64,000 nucleotides of DNA from Actinomycetota bacterium (GCA_009885805.1 VFJZ01000028.1:62001-126000), one strand, 5' to 3'; shown: positions 1 through 8,214, counted from the first letter of the stretch. Notes: generated by a model from the letters alone, not told the origin. Numbers and translations: made by a program.

Positions 1-883
1 CAACCTGCAGCCGTCCGAGATCGGCAAGCTCGTCGTCGCCGTCGCGCTCGCCGCGGTCGTCGCCGACGCCAGCCGCGAGAAGGCCGGCACCTGGCGGGCG
101 TTCGGCCGGTCGCTGGTGGTCGTGGCCGTGCCCGGCGTGCTCGTGTTCCTGCAGCCCGACCTCGGCACGGCGATCGTCTACGGCGCGATCTGGATCTCGA
201 TCGTCTTCGTAGCGGGCGCTCGCCTTGTGCAACTCCTCACGGTCGGCGTCGGCGCGATCATCGTGGTCCTGCTGGTGTTCGACCTCCTGCCCGCGTCAGG
301 CATCCGCGTGCTGCAGCCCTACCAGCAGGCCCGTCTCACCGCCTTCCTCGATCCCGGCTCCGCCAGCGACGCCGCCTACCAGGCGCAGCAGTCGAAGATC
401 GCGATCGGCTCCGGCGGTCTGTCCGGGAAGGGGCCGGAGGGCGCCGCGGTCTCGCTGCAGGGGTTCCTCCCGGAGCGGCACACGGACTTCATCTTCGCCG
501 TCGCCGCCGAGCAGCGCGGGTTCGTCGGCGCTGCCCTGCTGCTCGGCCTCTACATCCTGGTGGTGTGGCGTGCGGTGCGAACGATCACGCGGGCGGCGAC
601 GCTGTACGAGAGCCTGGTCGCCGCCGGCATCGCCGGCATGTTCGTCGTGCAGATCTTCGTCAACATCGGGATGACGCTCGGGATCATGCCGACGACGGGA
701 ATTCCGTTGCCCTTCATGACCTACGGTGGCTCGAACACGCTCACGAACCTGATGGCCGCCGGCCTCCTGCTCGCGATCCAGGTCCGCGGATCCGCACCGG
801 AACCGGCGCGCCTGGCCGACCACGAACTGGTGCGGGGGTCGCGACGCGCGCTGTCGGCGTCGAGTGCTGCGACACGGCAATAG
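1..883 (+). CDS. rodA: RodA/FtsW (SEDS) peptidoglycan glycosyltransferase, 3' part
   Basis: The gene enters from the left edge and reads in frame from base 2 to a TAG at 881-883, so only its C-terminal part is present. SEDS proteins polymerise lipid II glycan in the membrane with a class B PBP partner. Visible hallmarks are 'QPSEIGK' at the edge, 'LQPDLGTAIVY', 'PERHTDFIFAVAAEQRG' and the terminal 'MPTTGIPLPFMTYGGS'; the last two are typical of RodA and FtsW. Several hydrophobic segments are present. The tail after the last membrane segment is Ala/Arg-rich and unconserved. The family is certain; RodA is preferred over FtsW because this gene cluster usually follows mre/rodA. Confidence 0.9.
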   Translation, partial: NLQPSEIGKLVVAVALAAVVADASREKAGTWRAFGRSLVVVAVPGVLVFLQPDLGTAIVYGAIWISIVFVAGARLVQLLTVGVGAIIVVLLVFDLLPASGIRVLQPYQQARLTAFLDPGSASDAAYQAQQSKIAIGSGGLSGKGPEGAAVSLQGFLPERHTDFIFAVAAEQRGFVGAALLLGLYILVVWRAVRTITRAATLYESLVAAGIAGMFVVQIFVNIGMTLGIMPTTGIPLPFMTYGGSNTLTNLMAAGLLLAIQVRGSAPEPARLADHELVRGSRRALSASSAATRQ

Positions 884-916
884 CGCGGCGTTCGGAGGCC
901 CCTGGATCGTCCTACG

Positions 917-960
917 CGTGACGGCGATGCGGTCGAAGGGCTGACCGCATCGCCGTCACG
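917..960. terminator. Strong hairpin after rodA, likely bidirectional terminator
   Basis: A perfect 18-bp inverted repeat (917-934 with 943-960) encloses an 8-base loop. A second short perfect stem (977-985 with 988-996, two bases between) follows. There is no T-tract, which is common for high-GC actinobacterial terminators. It lies between the rodA stop and the converging cupredoxin gene and could end both transcripts. Nothing else is seen in 884-1072. Confidence 0.65.
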
Positions 961-1072
961 CTGCGGCGACCGTCTGCTGCGCCGCAAGCGGCGCAGCCGC
1001 GGGCTTCGCGGGTGACTCGCCCGCCGCTCGCGGAAGGCTCCTCGACCACAACGCTCTTTCCGTGCCGAACCA

Positions 1073-1444
1073 CTACCCGATCCTGAGGATCGTCTCCATC
1101 CCGAGCGCGCGATGGTCGGCGATGGTGCAGATGAGGCGGTACCGGCCCGGGGCCAGTCGCAGGCCGAACGTCGCCGTGTCGCCGGGCGCGACGAAGACGG
1201 TGTGGAGGACGCGCGTGCCGGTGAGCAGCGTCAGGTCGTGGTCGTCCTCGCCGCGGTTGCGCACGGTCAGGCGGACCCGGCCCTGGCCGAGCCGAGGCCG
1301 GCCGAGGTCGATGGCGTACTCCGTCTCGACGATCTCCGTCGCCTGCGGCAGGTGCGGCGGCGGCGGCAGCGTCGTGCGCCGGACGGCCGCTCCCGCCGGT
1401 ATCGCCACCAGCACCGCGAGCGCGAGCGACAGGGCCAGTCTCAT
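1073..1444 (-). CDS. Secreted small cupredoxin-like protein
   Basis: This 123-residue protein has an N-terminal signal peptide ending near 'PAGAA' and a single beta-rich domain. The arrangement His69 ('GEDDHDL'), Cys106, His111 and Met116 ('CTIADHRALGM') matches the type 1 copper ligand set of plastocyanin/azurin-like proteins. An exported blue-copper electron carrier or copper-binding protein is therefore likely. Its ATG overlaps the stop of the DUF1501 gene (ATGA), so it is the last gene of a translationally coupled four-gene operon. The partner redox enzyme is not apparent here. The fold call is well supported; copper binding is inferred from the ligands. Confidence 0.75.
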   Translation of the reverse strand: MRLALSLALAVLVAIPAGAAVRRTTLPPPPHLPQATEIVETEYAIDLGRPRLGQGRVRLTVRNRGEDDHDLTLLTGTRVLHTVFVAPGDTATFGLRLAPGRYRLICTIADHRALGMETILRIG

Positions 1445-2943
1445 CGGAACATCGAGCGGCCGAGCGCCGGCACCGACGCGAAGTCGGGCATGACCGCGGC
1501 CGGGTCACCGCCGAGCCAGTCGGAGATGATCGCCGCGTAGACCGAACGGAAGTCCGTCTCCACCTTGACGTTCCCGCGCGCGTCCAGGTCGGCGATGTTC
1601 GGGGGTGCCGACGCCAGTCCGCCGCGGACGGCCGACCCGACGAGGCCCATCAGGCCGCCGGCGCCGTGGTCGGTGCCGTTCGAGGCGTTCTCGCGGACGC
1701 GTCGGCCGAACTCCGAGTAGACGAGCGTGACGACGTCCTGTTCGACGCCGCGGGCGGACAGGTCGGCCTGGAAGGCAGACAGGCAGGTCGCGAGCTCCTT
1801 CAGCTGACGGTCGTGGCGGACGTTCTGGCCGGCGTGCGTGTCGAATGCGCCCCAGTGCACCGTGACGATCCGCGTCCCGAGTCGTGCGCCGAGGACGACG
1901 GCTGCTGTCTGCAGCTTGGCCGCGAGCGGCGAATTCGCCGGGTAGTTCGCGCCGGCGGCGGCGGCCGCGAGCGGTGCGAGCTGTCCGATCACGTCGGTCG
2001 CGAGGCCATAGGTCGAGCGGACGCGGTCCAGGTGCGTGTTGGACGCCCGGCGGGGGACGCCGCTCAGGGCGCGCATCGTCGCGGCCGGGTCGATGCCCGC
2101 GTACTCCGGGCCGCCCGGGCCGGGATACGTTCCGGTAGGGCCGGCGAGGAAGAAGCCGACGGATGGGATCGACGCAATCGAGGCGACGGGCGCTCCGGCC
2201 GTCCGCATCGCCTTCGACAGCGCCTCGTCGATCGACACGCCCTGCAGCGGATTCGTCTGCGAGCCGTAGAGGTCGAGCCAGCGGCCGGCCCAGCCGGTGC
2301 TCATCGGCTTCAGCGCACCGGCGAACCAGAAGTCGGAGCTCGAGAAGTGGGACAGGTTGGGCGGCTGGTAGTCGGCCGCGGGGAACAGCGCCAGGCGGGC
2401 GTCGGGGTTGGCGGGATTGCCGCTTCCCCAGAGGACGTCGAGCCCCTGGTTCGCAACCGTGATGTCGCCGCCGTTCGCGGCCGACACGGCGCAGTTGGCG
2501 AGGCCCCAGTCGGAGAGGCCGGCGAGCGGTCCGGCGACGCCGACGCGCGTGCCGACGGTGGGGCCGAGCGGCCGGTGCACGTCCGGGCGGTGGGTGGCGA
2601 GCAGCGAGTGTTGGGCACCGAGCGGCACCATCGTGCCGAGGCCGTCGTTGCCACCCGCCAGGTAGAGCAGGACGACCGCTCGTTGCGGCCCCGCCGCCGC
2701 CTCGGCGATCGCCGCCTCCCAGATCGACTCCCAGGGCAGTCGCGTCGAGCCGTAGACGGTCGCCAGCGCGGCGACGCCGTTCCGCAGCAGCCGCCGGCGC
2801 GACAGCGTGCGCGCGTCGGAGCCCTGCGGAAACCCGAGCAGCGCCTCGGCCGGCAACGGCATCGTCCCCAGCGGTCGCTGGTCGCGCACCCGCGCGAGTT
2901 CGATCTCCTCGCACTCCGTGCAGCGGACGGCGTCGTCGTCCAT
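1441..2943 (-). CDS. DUF1501 family protein, Tat-exported
   Basis: This 500-residue protein starts at the ATG that overlaps the DUF1800 stop (TGATG). Residues around 45-65 hold a twin-arginine signal ('SRRRLLRNG' followed by a hydrophobic stretch), indicating folded export. The remainder is DUF1501, a family related in fold to sulfatases/alkaline phosphatases and usually encoded next to DUF1800. Recognisable pieces are 'LYLAGGNDGLGTMVPL' and, near the C-terminus, 'EFGRRVRENASNGTDHGAGG', the conserved DUF1501 signature. The biochemical role of DUF1501/DUF1800 pairs is unknown. A longer in-frame start exists upstream but lies inside DUF1800 and adds an Arg/Gly-rich segment unlike the family. 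Confidence 0.88.
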   Translation of the reverse strand: MDDDAVRCTECEEIELARVRDQRPLGTMPLPAEALLGFPQGSDARTLSRRRLLRNGVAALATVYGSTRLPWESIWEAAIAEAAAGPQRAVVLLYLAGGNDGLGTMVPLGAQHSLLATHRPDVHRPLGPTVGTRVGVAGPLAGLSDWGLANCAVSAANGGDITVANQGLDVLWGSGNPANPDARLALFPAADYQPPNLSHFSSSDFWFAGALKPMSTGWAGRWLDLYGSQTNPLQGVSIDEALSKAMRTAGAPVASIASIPSVGFFLAGPTGTYPGPGGPEYAGIDPAATMRALSGVPRRASNTHLDRVRSTYGLATDVIGQLAPLAAAAAGANYPANSPLAAKLQTAAVVLGARLGTRIVTVHWGAFDTHAGQNVRHDRQLKELATCLSAFQADLSARGVEQDVVTLVYSEFGRRVRENASNGTDHGAGGLMGLVGSAVRGGLASAPPNIADLDARGNVKVETDFRSVYAAIISDWLGGDPAAVMPDFASVPALGRSMFR

Positions 2944-4325
2944 CACATCACCTGTCCGTCTGGTCCGCCGAGGATGAGTGCGCGCAGCGCGTACTGGCGA
3001 CCGAGGCGCTGCGCCGGCGTGCCGCCGGCCATCTGCGCCGCCGCGGCGCGGAGGATCGCCTTCGACCCCTCCGCCAGCCATGGTCGCCCGAGGCCCGTGT
3101 GGGCTCGGCGGAACGCCGCGGCGGCCGTTTCACCGGCTTCGTCCGGCGGCGCCGGCGCGACGTGCAGGCAGCGGATCGCGAAGTCGAAGCGCGCCTGTGC
3201 GGACGTCGTCGTCAGCCAGGACGCGCCGCCCTCCCAGCCGGCGACGTTTGGCGGGTTGAACGGTAGCTGTCCCATCCGCCGCAGGCCGACCGTCTGCCAG
3301 ACGTCCAGGAGTGACGCACGCGTCGCCTTGACCACGCCGAGGCCGTAGACGACCGGCGGCTTGATCATGTTCGGCTCGCCGATCGACTCGAAGATCTCCG
3401 GCCGCAGCAGGATCGCGCGCACGAGGGGACGGATCAGGAGCCTGCCGCCGGCGGTGTAGGTCGCGGCCAGCTTCGCGACGGTCTCCTCGGCGGGCGGCTG
3501 GAAAATGAATTCGCTCCACAACTGCCGGACGATGAAGTCGGCGTGGATCGGCCGGGCGAGGACGACGTCGGTGGCGGTGCGCAGGTCGAACGCGCCGCTC
3601 TGGCCGAGGATCTCCTTGACGCCGGCGTCGAAGCGGGTGGGATCGAACCGACCGACGGGCGTGGCCGGGTCGGTCAGGTCGATGCGCCAGCCCGAGAACG
3701 CGCGCGCGAGTTCGCCGACGTCGCGCTCGCTGTAGTTCGGCACGCCCTGCGGATCGGTGACGCCGAGGCAGAACAGCTCCATGAACTCGCGGCCGTAGTT
3801 CTCGTTCGGCCGGCCGACGATGTTGCTCTCGCCATCGAGGTACTTGAGCATCGCGGGGCTTTCCCCGACGAGGTAGGCCAGCTCTCGGAAGCTCGCGTCG
3901 GGATACGTGGCGAGGTCGGCGAAACGGTGCAGGAGCTTGCCGTACTGGTGTGCGAAGGTGAGCGTGACGCCGTCGTCGAGCGAGATCGTCCAGTGCTTCG
4001 ACCAGAAGAAGGTGAGGCGCTCGACGAGGGGGTTCGTCGTGTGCCGCATCCGGTCGAGCCAGTCGAGTACGAGTTCGGTCTCCGACGCCAGCGGGTCGAT
4101 CGGCACGCCGAGGCGCATCGGCGGCGGTGCCGGCGTCTTCACGGCCGGCGTCCGCGTCAGCCAGTTGACGGCGTCGAGCCAGCGGCGCCCGACGAGGCGC
4201 TTGCGCTCATCCGCGGACGGTCCGAAACCGGCTCGCCAGAGCAGGCGATCGGCGTGGGCCTCGCCGAGCCGTAGCGACGGGCGTAGCGGCCCGGCGGGCG
4301 GACGGCTCAGGCGCCGCCGGCTCAA
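2943..4325 (-). CDS. DUF1800 family protein
   Basis: This is a 460-residue protein of the DUF1800 family. The N-terminal 'HADRLLWRAGFGPSADE' matches the family's 'HlLrRagFG' start region, and the middle holds 'ENYGREFMELFCLGV', the best conserved family block. No signal peptide is visible, in contrast to its DUF1501 partner. The start is a TTG overlapping the stop of the GH26-like gene (TTGA), and its own stop overlaps the DUF1501 start, so the three are translationally coupled. Function unknown. DUF1800/DUF1501 pairs are widespread in Planctomycetes, Bacteroidetes and some Actinobacteria. Confidence 0.88.
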   Translation of the reverse strand: MSRRRLSRPPAGPLRPSLRLGEAHADRLLWRAGFGPSADERKRLVGRRWLDAVNWLTRTPAVKTPAPPPMRLGVPIDPLASETELVLDWLDRMRHTTNPLVERLTFFWSKHWTISLDDGVTLTFAHQYGKLLHRFADLATYPDASFRELAYLVGESPAMLKYLDGESNIVGRPNENYGREFMELFCLGVTDPQGVPNYSERDVGELARAFSGWRIDLTDPATPVGRFDPTRFDAGVKEILGQSGAFDLRTATDVVLARPIHADFIVRQLWSEFIFQPPAEETVAKLAATYTAGGRLLIRPLVRAILLRPEIFESIGEPNMIKPPVVYGLGVVKATRASLLDVWQTVGLRRMGQLPFNPPNVAGWEGGASWLTTTSAQARFDFAIRCLHVAPAPPDEAGETAAAAFRRAHTGLGRPWLAEGSKAILRAAAAQMAGGTPAQRLGRQYALRALILGGPDGQVM

Positions 4326-5230
4326 CGCCGGCAGGCCCCGGTCAGGTAGTCGGTGACGGCGGCGGTCGTCTCGGCCGAATCGCGCAGGCGGAAGTCGCCG
4401 TTCGGCTCGTCGACGTCGTACAGGACGACGCCCTTCAGGCGCGGCATCGCGTCGCCGGCCGCCTTCAGCTGCACGAGCCAGTCGGCCTTGGAGCCGCCGA
4501 CGGCCGTCGTGCCCGTCTCCGCGATCCAGAACGGCTTGCGCGCGAGTGCGTCGATGGTGTCGTAGGCCTCGCCGAACAGCGTCTGCGGCAGCGACCAGTC
4601 GAGATCCTCCGTGACGCCGAAGTTGTACGCCACGGCACCGACGAGGTCGACCTGTGATCTCCCCGGGAAGTAGTCACGGAATTCGTTGGTCGCCTCCTCG
4701 GGCACGGGGCGGGCGTAGGCCGTCCACATCAGGCGCACCGGCTTGATGCCAGCCGCGCGGCGCACCACGCGGCGGACGTGCTTCCACGCCCGCACGTATC
4801 GTGGCCCGCCCTGGCGCGACACCGGCCCGGACCAGGCATACCAGGGCGTGTTGGGCTCGGGCATGGGCCGGAGGATCGCCGAGGGCTTCAGCCCTCGGAT
4901 CTGCCGCACGAGGCGCCGCAGGGCGATGTCGTAGCGGCCCTGCGCGACGCGCGTGAGGGTCGCCGGCCGATCGTCCGGCTGCCACGCGACGATCAACTGC
5001 AGGCCGCGGCGCTTCACCAGGTCGATCACGTTCGGGCTGACGAGTTCGTTCGCTCCGACGTAGACCGAGACGGTGGTCAGACCGGGCCCGACCGCGGCCG
5101 AGAGCGTCTTGTGGCCGCTGACCGGACGGTCCTGGTAGACGCCGACGCGGAGGCAGGCCGTGGCGGACGCCGGCGAGGCGACGATCGCCGCGAGCGCGAC
5201 GAGGATCGATGCGCGCACCCTGCTCACCAC
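4322..5230 (-). CDS. Secreted GH26-like glycoside hydrolase
   Basis: This 302-residue protein has a signal peptide ('ASILVALAAIVASPASA'). It resembles GH26 (beta-mannanase clan GH-A) enzymes. 'ILRPMPEPNTPWYAWSG' corresponds to the family block 'RPMHEMNG.WY.W' around the acid/base Glu, with the usual His replaced by Pro. 'FWIAETGTT' is a plausible nucleophile block. The substrate would be a beta-linked polysaccharide or cell-wall glycan, but this is inference. Two tandem GTG codons lie just after an AGGAAG ribosome-binding sequence, and the first is taken as start. It is the promoter-proximal gene of the operon leading to DUF1800, DUF1501 and the cupredoxin. Confidence 0.7.
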   Translation of the reverse strand: MVSRVRASILVALAAIVASPASATACLRVGVYQDRPVSGHKTLSAAVGPGLTTVSVYVGANELVSPNVIDLVKRRGLQLIVAWQPDDRPATLTRVAQGRYDIALRRLVRQIRGLKPSAILRPMPEPNTPWYAWSGPVSRQGGPRYVRAWKHVRRVVRRAAGIKPVRLMWTAYARPVPEEATNEFRDYFPGRSQVDLVGAVAYNFGVTEDLDWSLPQTLFGEAYDTIDALARKPFWIAETGTTAVGGSKADWLVQLKAAGDAMPRLKGVVLYDVDEPNGDFRLRDSAETTAAVTDYLTGACRR

Positions 5231-5323
5231 CTTCCTGAACCGGAATCGTAGGGTAGGCCACCGATCTGGATGTCAGCGATCTGTAAGGGATGCGTGGGGG
5301 TAGTGGGTCAGGCTGAACCTTGC

Positions 5324-5760
5324 TCACGTGTCTTTCGGCAGCGTCCGCGCCGGAATCGGGGTCGCTTCGGCGGCGGCGATGAGCGCAACGATCTCGTCCA
5401 GTGTCCAGACGTGATCGGCGACGCCCGCTGCGACGGCGGGCGTCGTGCGGAGCGTCTGGTGGACACGGCAGAAGTCGTAGTGCATGAAGAGCAAGCTGAC
5501 GGCGGCGGCGAGGTTCTCGACCTTCTTCGAGAACCCGTTCGTCATGCGCGTGAAGCGCCGCATCCCCATCCGCATCGTAAGGTTCTGCCGCTCGACGTAG
5601 CTCGTCGAGATCGCGTTGCCGCTGACGACGCGGGCGCTGACTGATGCACGAGCTGCGCGTCGTCGACGCCGCCCTTGAAGGCGTTCGCGACGGCGCTCAG
5701 GTACGCGCGGTGACCGTCGGTGGTGAAGTGCACGCGGTGACGGAGACACGAGACGACGTC
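5324..5760 (-). mobile_element. IS1-type DDE transposase remnant (frameshifted, internally deleted)
   Basis: Two pieces of one transposase lie in different frames. The upstream piece (about 5760-5640) contains 'VHFTTDGHRAYLSAVANAF' and '...VDDAQLVHQ'. The downstream piece (about 5640 to the stop at 5324) contains 'ISTSYVERQNLTMRMGMRRF', 'TNGFSKKVENLAAAVSLLF' and 'HQTLRTTPAVAAGV', typical of the C-terminal half of IS1-type transposases. Compared with the family, the segment between 'QLV' and 'STS' is missing and the frame changes. The N-terminal half is absent; the fragment ends against an MFS fragment on the opposite strand. No terminal inverted repeats were found. It is a dead relic and evidence of past insertion here. 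Confidence 0.82.
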
Positions 5761-5770
5761 CTGCGTCGGC

Positions 5771-6055
5771 TCCCGCGGCCTCGCCGACGCGCAGGAGTTC
5801 ATGCGCCTGACGCGCTGGGTGTCGGCCATCCCGGCGCCGGTCAAGCTCCTCGTCGCCCCGCCGCTGATGGGCGTGCCGTTCCTGCTCGTGAACGCCAACG
5901 GCTCGGTGCCCGCGATCGCACGCGTCATCGCCCTCTTCGTGACCAGCGAGATGCTCTGGGCGCCGACCTCGCAGGCGGTCGTGGCCGACCTCGCCCCGGC
6001 TGACATCCGCGAGCGCGGCCCTCCCTCGTCGGCGTCTATGGGGCATCCGGTCGCC
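5771..6055 (+). pseudogene. MFS transporter fragment
   Basis: A segment of about 90 codons encodes 'SVPAIARVIALFVTSEMLW' and 'APTSQAVVADLAPADIRER', the loop typical of MFS drug/H+ antiporters ('GEML.PTSQA.VADLAP...RGRY.GVYG'). The final part 'LVGVYGAS' is present but only after a frameshift near 6022. No start, no other transmembrane segments and no complete gene exist. It abuts the transposase relic on the left and overlaps the last codons of the AbiEii gene on the right, so both edges look like recombination junctions. Confidence 0.7.
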
Positions 6056-6989
6056 ACGTCCGCGTGGTGGGGTCCCAGGTGAGTTTGTCTCGTGAGCGAG
6101 CGAGGGCTGGGGCGAGGAACGTGGTGGCGCGTTCGAGGGCTTGGTCGAATGTCAGCGGGGAGTTGCGGGTTGCCCCGGGCCAGCGCTGTCGCCAGTCGGC
6201 GGTTTGGTCGGGAGTCAGTGCCAGCGATTCCGGTAGCGGACGGTCCAGCGTCCCGCGCGTGTGGCGGAGTGCCTGTTCCTTCTCGAACTCCGCGAGGAGG
6301 TCGGCCAGTCGGATGCCGGCTTGCTGGTCGCTGATCATGGCGATATCGACGAGGTCGCGGGCACGGGTCGAGTGATGCCGTCCGGGCCCGTGGTGCTCGA
6401 ACATCGCACAGGTTTTCTGAGCGATCTGCGGCGCGAGCGGGAGGGTCATCAGGCCGGGGATCGCATCGACGGCGGAGAGGCCGGTCAGTGCTGATCGTGG
6501 CTGGAGCGGCTCGCTGAGGACATCAAGCGCGGGCTGTGCGAGGTCGATGTTGAAGCTCGTCCAGTCGGTCGTGCCGATCTGCGTCGTGACGCGGACGCTG
6601 ACGGTCGGATCGCCGTCCGTGGTGGAGTCGGTGATGACGCGTCCGACCTGGAACGTGATGAAGTCGTCGAGGTCGACCGCGCACGCCTCGCGCAGGCGTT
6701 CCACGGCGAGTGCGTGTCCGCCGGCCTCCAGGATGTAGGTGATGTCGATGTCGTCGCTTGTCCGGTTCGGGTCGAGCCGGAGGACCAAGGCGACGCCGCC
6801 TTTGACGACCCACCCGCCGGGATGGCGCGCGAACAGTCGCGCCAGCAGCCGGCGGAAGGCGATCTCCTGCACGCGGAGCTGCCGCTCGGCTGGCGGGTAG
6901 CGGTTCCGGATCAGCTGGCTGAGCCCGCGACGGGTCGCCTCGGGACTCGTCCACGGCCAGGGCGGCCGGTCGTCTACGGGCTCCGCCAT
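6036..6989 (-). CDS. abiEii: AbiEii/AbiGii-family toxin (nucleotidyltransferase), type IV toxin-antitoxin
   Basis: This 317-residue protein has the MNT-like nucleotidyltransferase motifs of AbiEii toxins. 'WVVKGGVALVLRL' (about residues 60-72) is followed by 'RTSDDIDITY' (76-85), which supplies the acidic pair. 'QIAQKTCAMFEHH', followed by 'RARDLVDIAMI', matches the family's C-terminal 'K..A...R...RDl.Di' helix. AbiEii toxins block growth by modifying cellular RNA targets and can abort phage infection. The ATG lies 2 bases after the stop of the upstream antitoxin gene. The frame extends far upstream, but that part overlaps the antitoxin. The gene looks intact although it ends inside a junction with pseudogene DNA. 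Confidence 0.88.
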   Translation of the reverse strand: MAEPVDDRPPWPWTSPEATRRGLSQLIRNRYPPAERQLRVQEIAFRRLLARLFARHPGGWVVKGGVALVLRLDPNRTSDDIDITYILEAGGHALAVERLREACAVDLDDFITFQVGRVITDSTTDGDPTVSVRVTTQIGTTDWTSFNIDLAQPALDVLSEPLQPRSALTGLSAVDAIPGLMTLPLAPQIAQKTCAMFEHHGPGRHHSTRARDLVDIAMISDQQAGIRLADLLAEFEKEQALRHTRGTLDRPLPESLALTPDQTADWRQRWPGATRNSPLTFDQALERATTFLAPALARSRDKLTWDPTTRTWRPDAP

Positions 6990-6991
6990 GT

Positions 6992-7654
6992 CTAGGGCCG
7001 ATCGCCGTCCGGGAAGGTCAGTGCGAGCAGTGGCTCGATCTCGGCGCGGACTCGGGCATGGCTGCCGCTGCGCCGGTCGCCGGCCGCGAGCAGTTCGCGG
7101 CCGGCGGCGGCACGCGACGGCCATGACTCGAGGATCGCACGACGGAGGTAGTCGCGCTCGTAGCGGGCGGCGATCAGATCGGTCACCGTTCGCGCCGGCG
7201 TCGTCACCGGCAGCCGGAAGGCTGGCGGCGCCATCAGCCACTCCCAATCGCGAGGATCGAGCTGCGACGTATGGAGCCGCAGCTCACGTCGTTGCGAGCG
7301 CGGGCGGCGGACGGTGAACTCCGGCAGTCCCGGGATGATCGAGCCAAGACCGCGCAGGGCGGCCGCGCTGGCGTGCGACACGACGGCTTTCGGCTCGTGC
7401 TCGCCGCGCGTCCAGGGCAGCACCTCGCCATCCAGTGCCAGCCAGGCGGCGAACAGCTCATCGTTCGGCGAGTGCGGCCGGCCGAAAGCCATCGCGTACA
7501 CGCGCGGCAAGAATCGCTCAAGCCGATTCCGCCGGGCCAACTCCACCATCGTCTTGGACGTCACCCCGACAGCCCGCGCCTGGTGGGTCGTCACGAATCC
7601 GCCCTGGTCGACGGCCACGTTGTTCAGCAGATGCAAGGCGTCGTCCGACTGCAT
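6992..7654 (-). CDS. abiEi: AbiEi-family antitoxin, type IV toxin-antitoxin
   Basis: This 220-residue protein begins with a winged helix-turn-helix domain of the AbiEi N-terminal type ('GGFVTTHQARAVGVTSKTM' and 'RNRLERFLPRVYAM', about residues 17-58). It continues with the AbiEi C-terminal domain, including 'PVTTPARTVTDLIA'. AbiEi proteins repress their own operon and neutralise AbiEii without contacting it, which defines type IV systems. Gene order (antitoxin first) and the 2-base spacing to the toxin are as expected. The pair sits among transposon debris, suggesting acquisition by transfer. Confidence 0.87.
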   Translation of the reverse strand: MQSDDALHLLNNVAVDQGGFVTTHQARAVGVTSKTMVELARRNRLERFLPRVYAMAFGRPHSPNDELFAAWLALDGEVLPWTRGEHEPKAVVSHASAAALRGLGSIIPGLPEFTVRRPRSQRRELRLHTSQLDPRDWEWLMAPPAFRLPVTTPARTVTDLIAARYERDYLRRAILESWPSRAAAGRELLAAGDRRSGSHARVRAEIEPLLALTFPDGDRP

Positions 7655-7702
7655 CCGGATAAGTTACACGATTTACCTCACAGCAAGACATTTCATCGAA
7701 AT
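7655..7702 (-). promoter_or_regulatory. AT-rich leader of abiE operon, possible operator
   Basis: The bases just upstream of the antitoxin ATG are much richer in A/T than the surroundings. On the minus strand a TTGCTG and a TAACTT occur, but their spacing is short (14). A small perfect inverted repeat (ATTTC-ATC-GAAAT, 7690-7702) could be half of an AbiEi operator. No ribosome-binding site is visible, so a leaderless or near-leaderless mRNA is possible. Confidence 0.3.
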
Positions 7703-7757
7703 CTCAGCAGCTACCGGGAGAGCGCTCCTTCCGTCGCGCTCCGCCGGGGACGTGGCT

Positions 7758-7780
7758 GTGGGCACAATCTGCCGTGCGGG
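7758..7780 (+). repeat. 23-bp direct repeat, copy 1 of 2
   Basis: This segment matches 8082-8104 with 21 of 23 identical bases, in the same orientation and 324 bp apart. The shared core is CAATCTGCCGTGCGGG. It lies in the non-coding zone between the AbiE operon and the conserved gene block. It could be a recombination scar, an attachment-site repeat or a small dispersed repeat. Confidence 0.6.
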
Positions 7781-8081
7781 CACCCGGGTGGGCCTGGGAG
7801 CGCGCCTTTTGATGGAAGCGGCTACCGAGGGGGCTTGCGCTACCGAAGGGTGTGGTGCTTCGGTGACAGCTGCCTGCTCAGGGTCACTCCTCGGCTTCGA
7901 GTGCGGCGAGCGCGGAGTCGACGGACATCTGAACCTGGCTGGTCGCGGGCGTCGGTTCCCCGGTTGCCGGGCCGGTGGGCTGGTGGCCGACCAGGAGCAA
8001 GGCCCCGCCGGGCGCGACGCCCGTGAACGGCGTCTACCCGGACTCGTCCGCGAACACCGACGCTCGGCTGAGAGCGCGTTC

Positions 8082-8104
8082 GTGGGTGCAATCTGCCGTG
8101 CGGG
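8082..8104 (+). repeat. 23-bp direct repeat, copy 2 of 2
   Basis: Second copy of the 23-bp direct repeat at 7758-7780, with two differences (T and G replacing C and A at repeat positions 6 and 7). It ends 87 bases before an orphan tRNA 3' end. Confidence 0.6.
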
Positions 8105-8190
8105 AGCAACTCTGGGGGACACGGAGCGTGGCTCTCCAGCGCGGTTCGTGACGTTGCAGACGCAGGCGTGGTCGGTGTTCGTCCGCGATC

Positions 8191-8214
8191 GAAGGTTCGA
8201 ATCCTTCCGCCCCA
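8191..8214 (+). pseudogene. tRNA 3'-end remnant (T-arm plus acceptor strand)
   Basis: A perfect T-arm (GAAGG, TTCGAAT, CCTTC at 8191-8207) is followed by CGCCCCA, which has the form of a tRNA acceptor 3' strand. No matching 5' acceptor, D-arm or anticodon arm with tRNA spacing lies upstream. Integrative elements commonly recombine at tRNA 3' ends and leave such copies as attachment sites. The position, at the border between accessory DNA and the conserved block, fits that reading. The parent tRNA is not in this window. Confidence 0.55.

Noticed and set aside
1666-3348. 560-codon plus-strand frame over DUF1501/DUF1800
   Set aside because: Shadow of real minus-strand genes. Composition is Arg/Gly-rich, with no known motif, and it crosses the boundary of two coupled genes.
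7884-8033. Short minus-strand coding-like piece with 'LLLVGHQPTG'
   Set aside because: About 50 codons after an in-frame stop, with no start or family assignment. Histidine-phosphatase-like resemblance is too weak.
8114-8214. Complete tRNA ending at 8214
   Set aside because: Only the T-arm and acceptor 3' strand are present. The best upstream acceptor match pairs at 5 of 7 positions and no anticodon arm or D-arm folds between, so I call it a remnant only.
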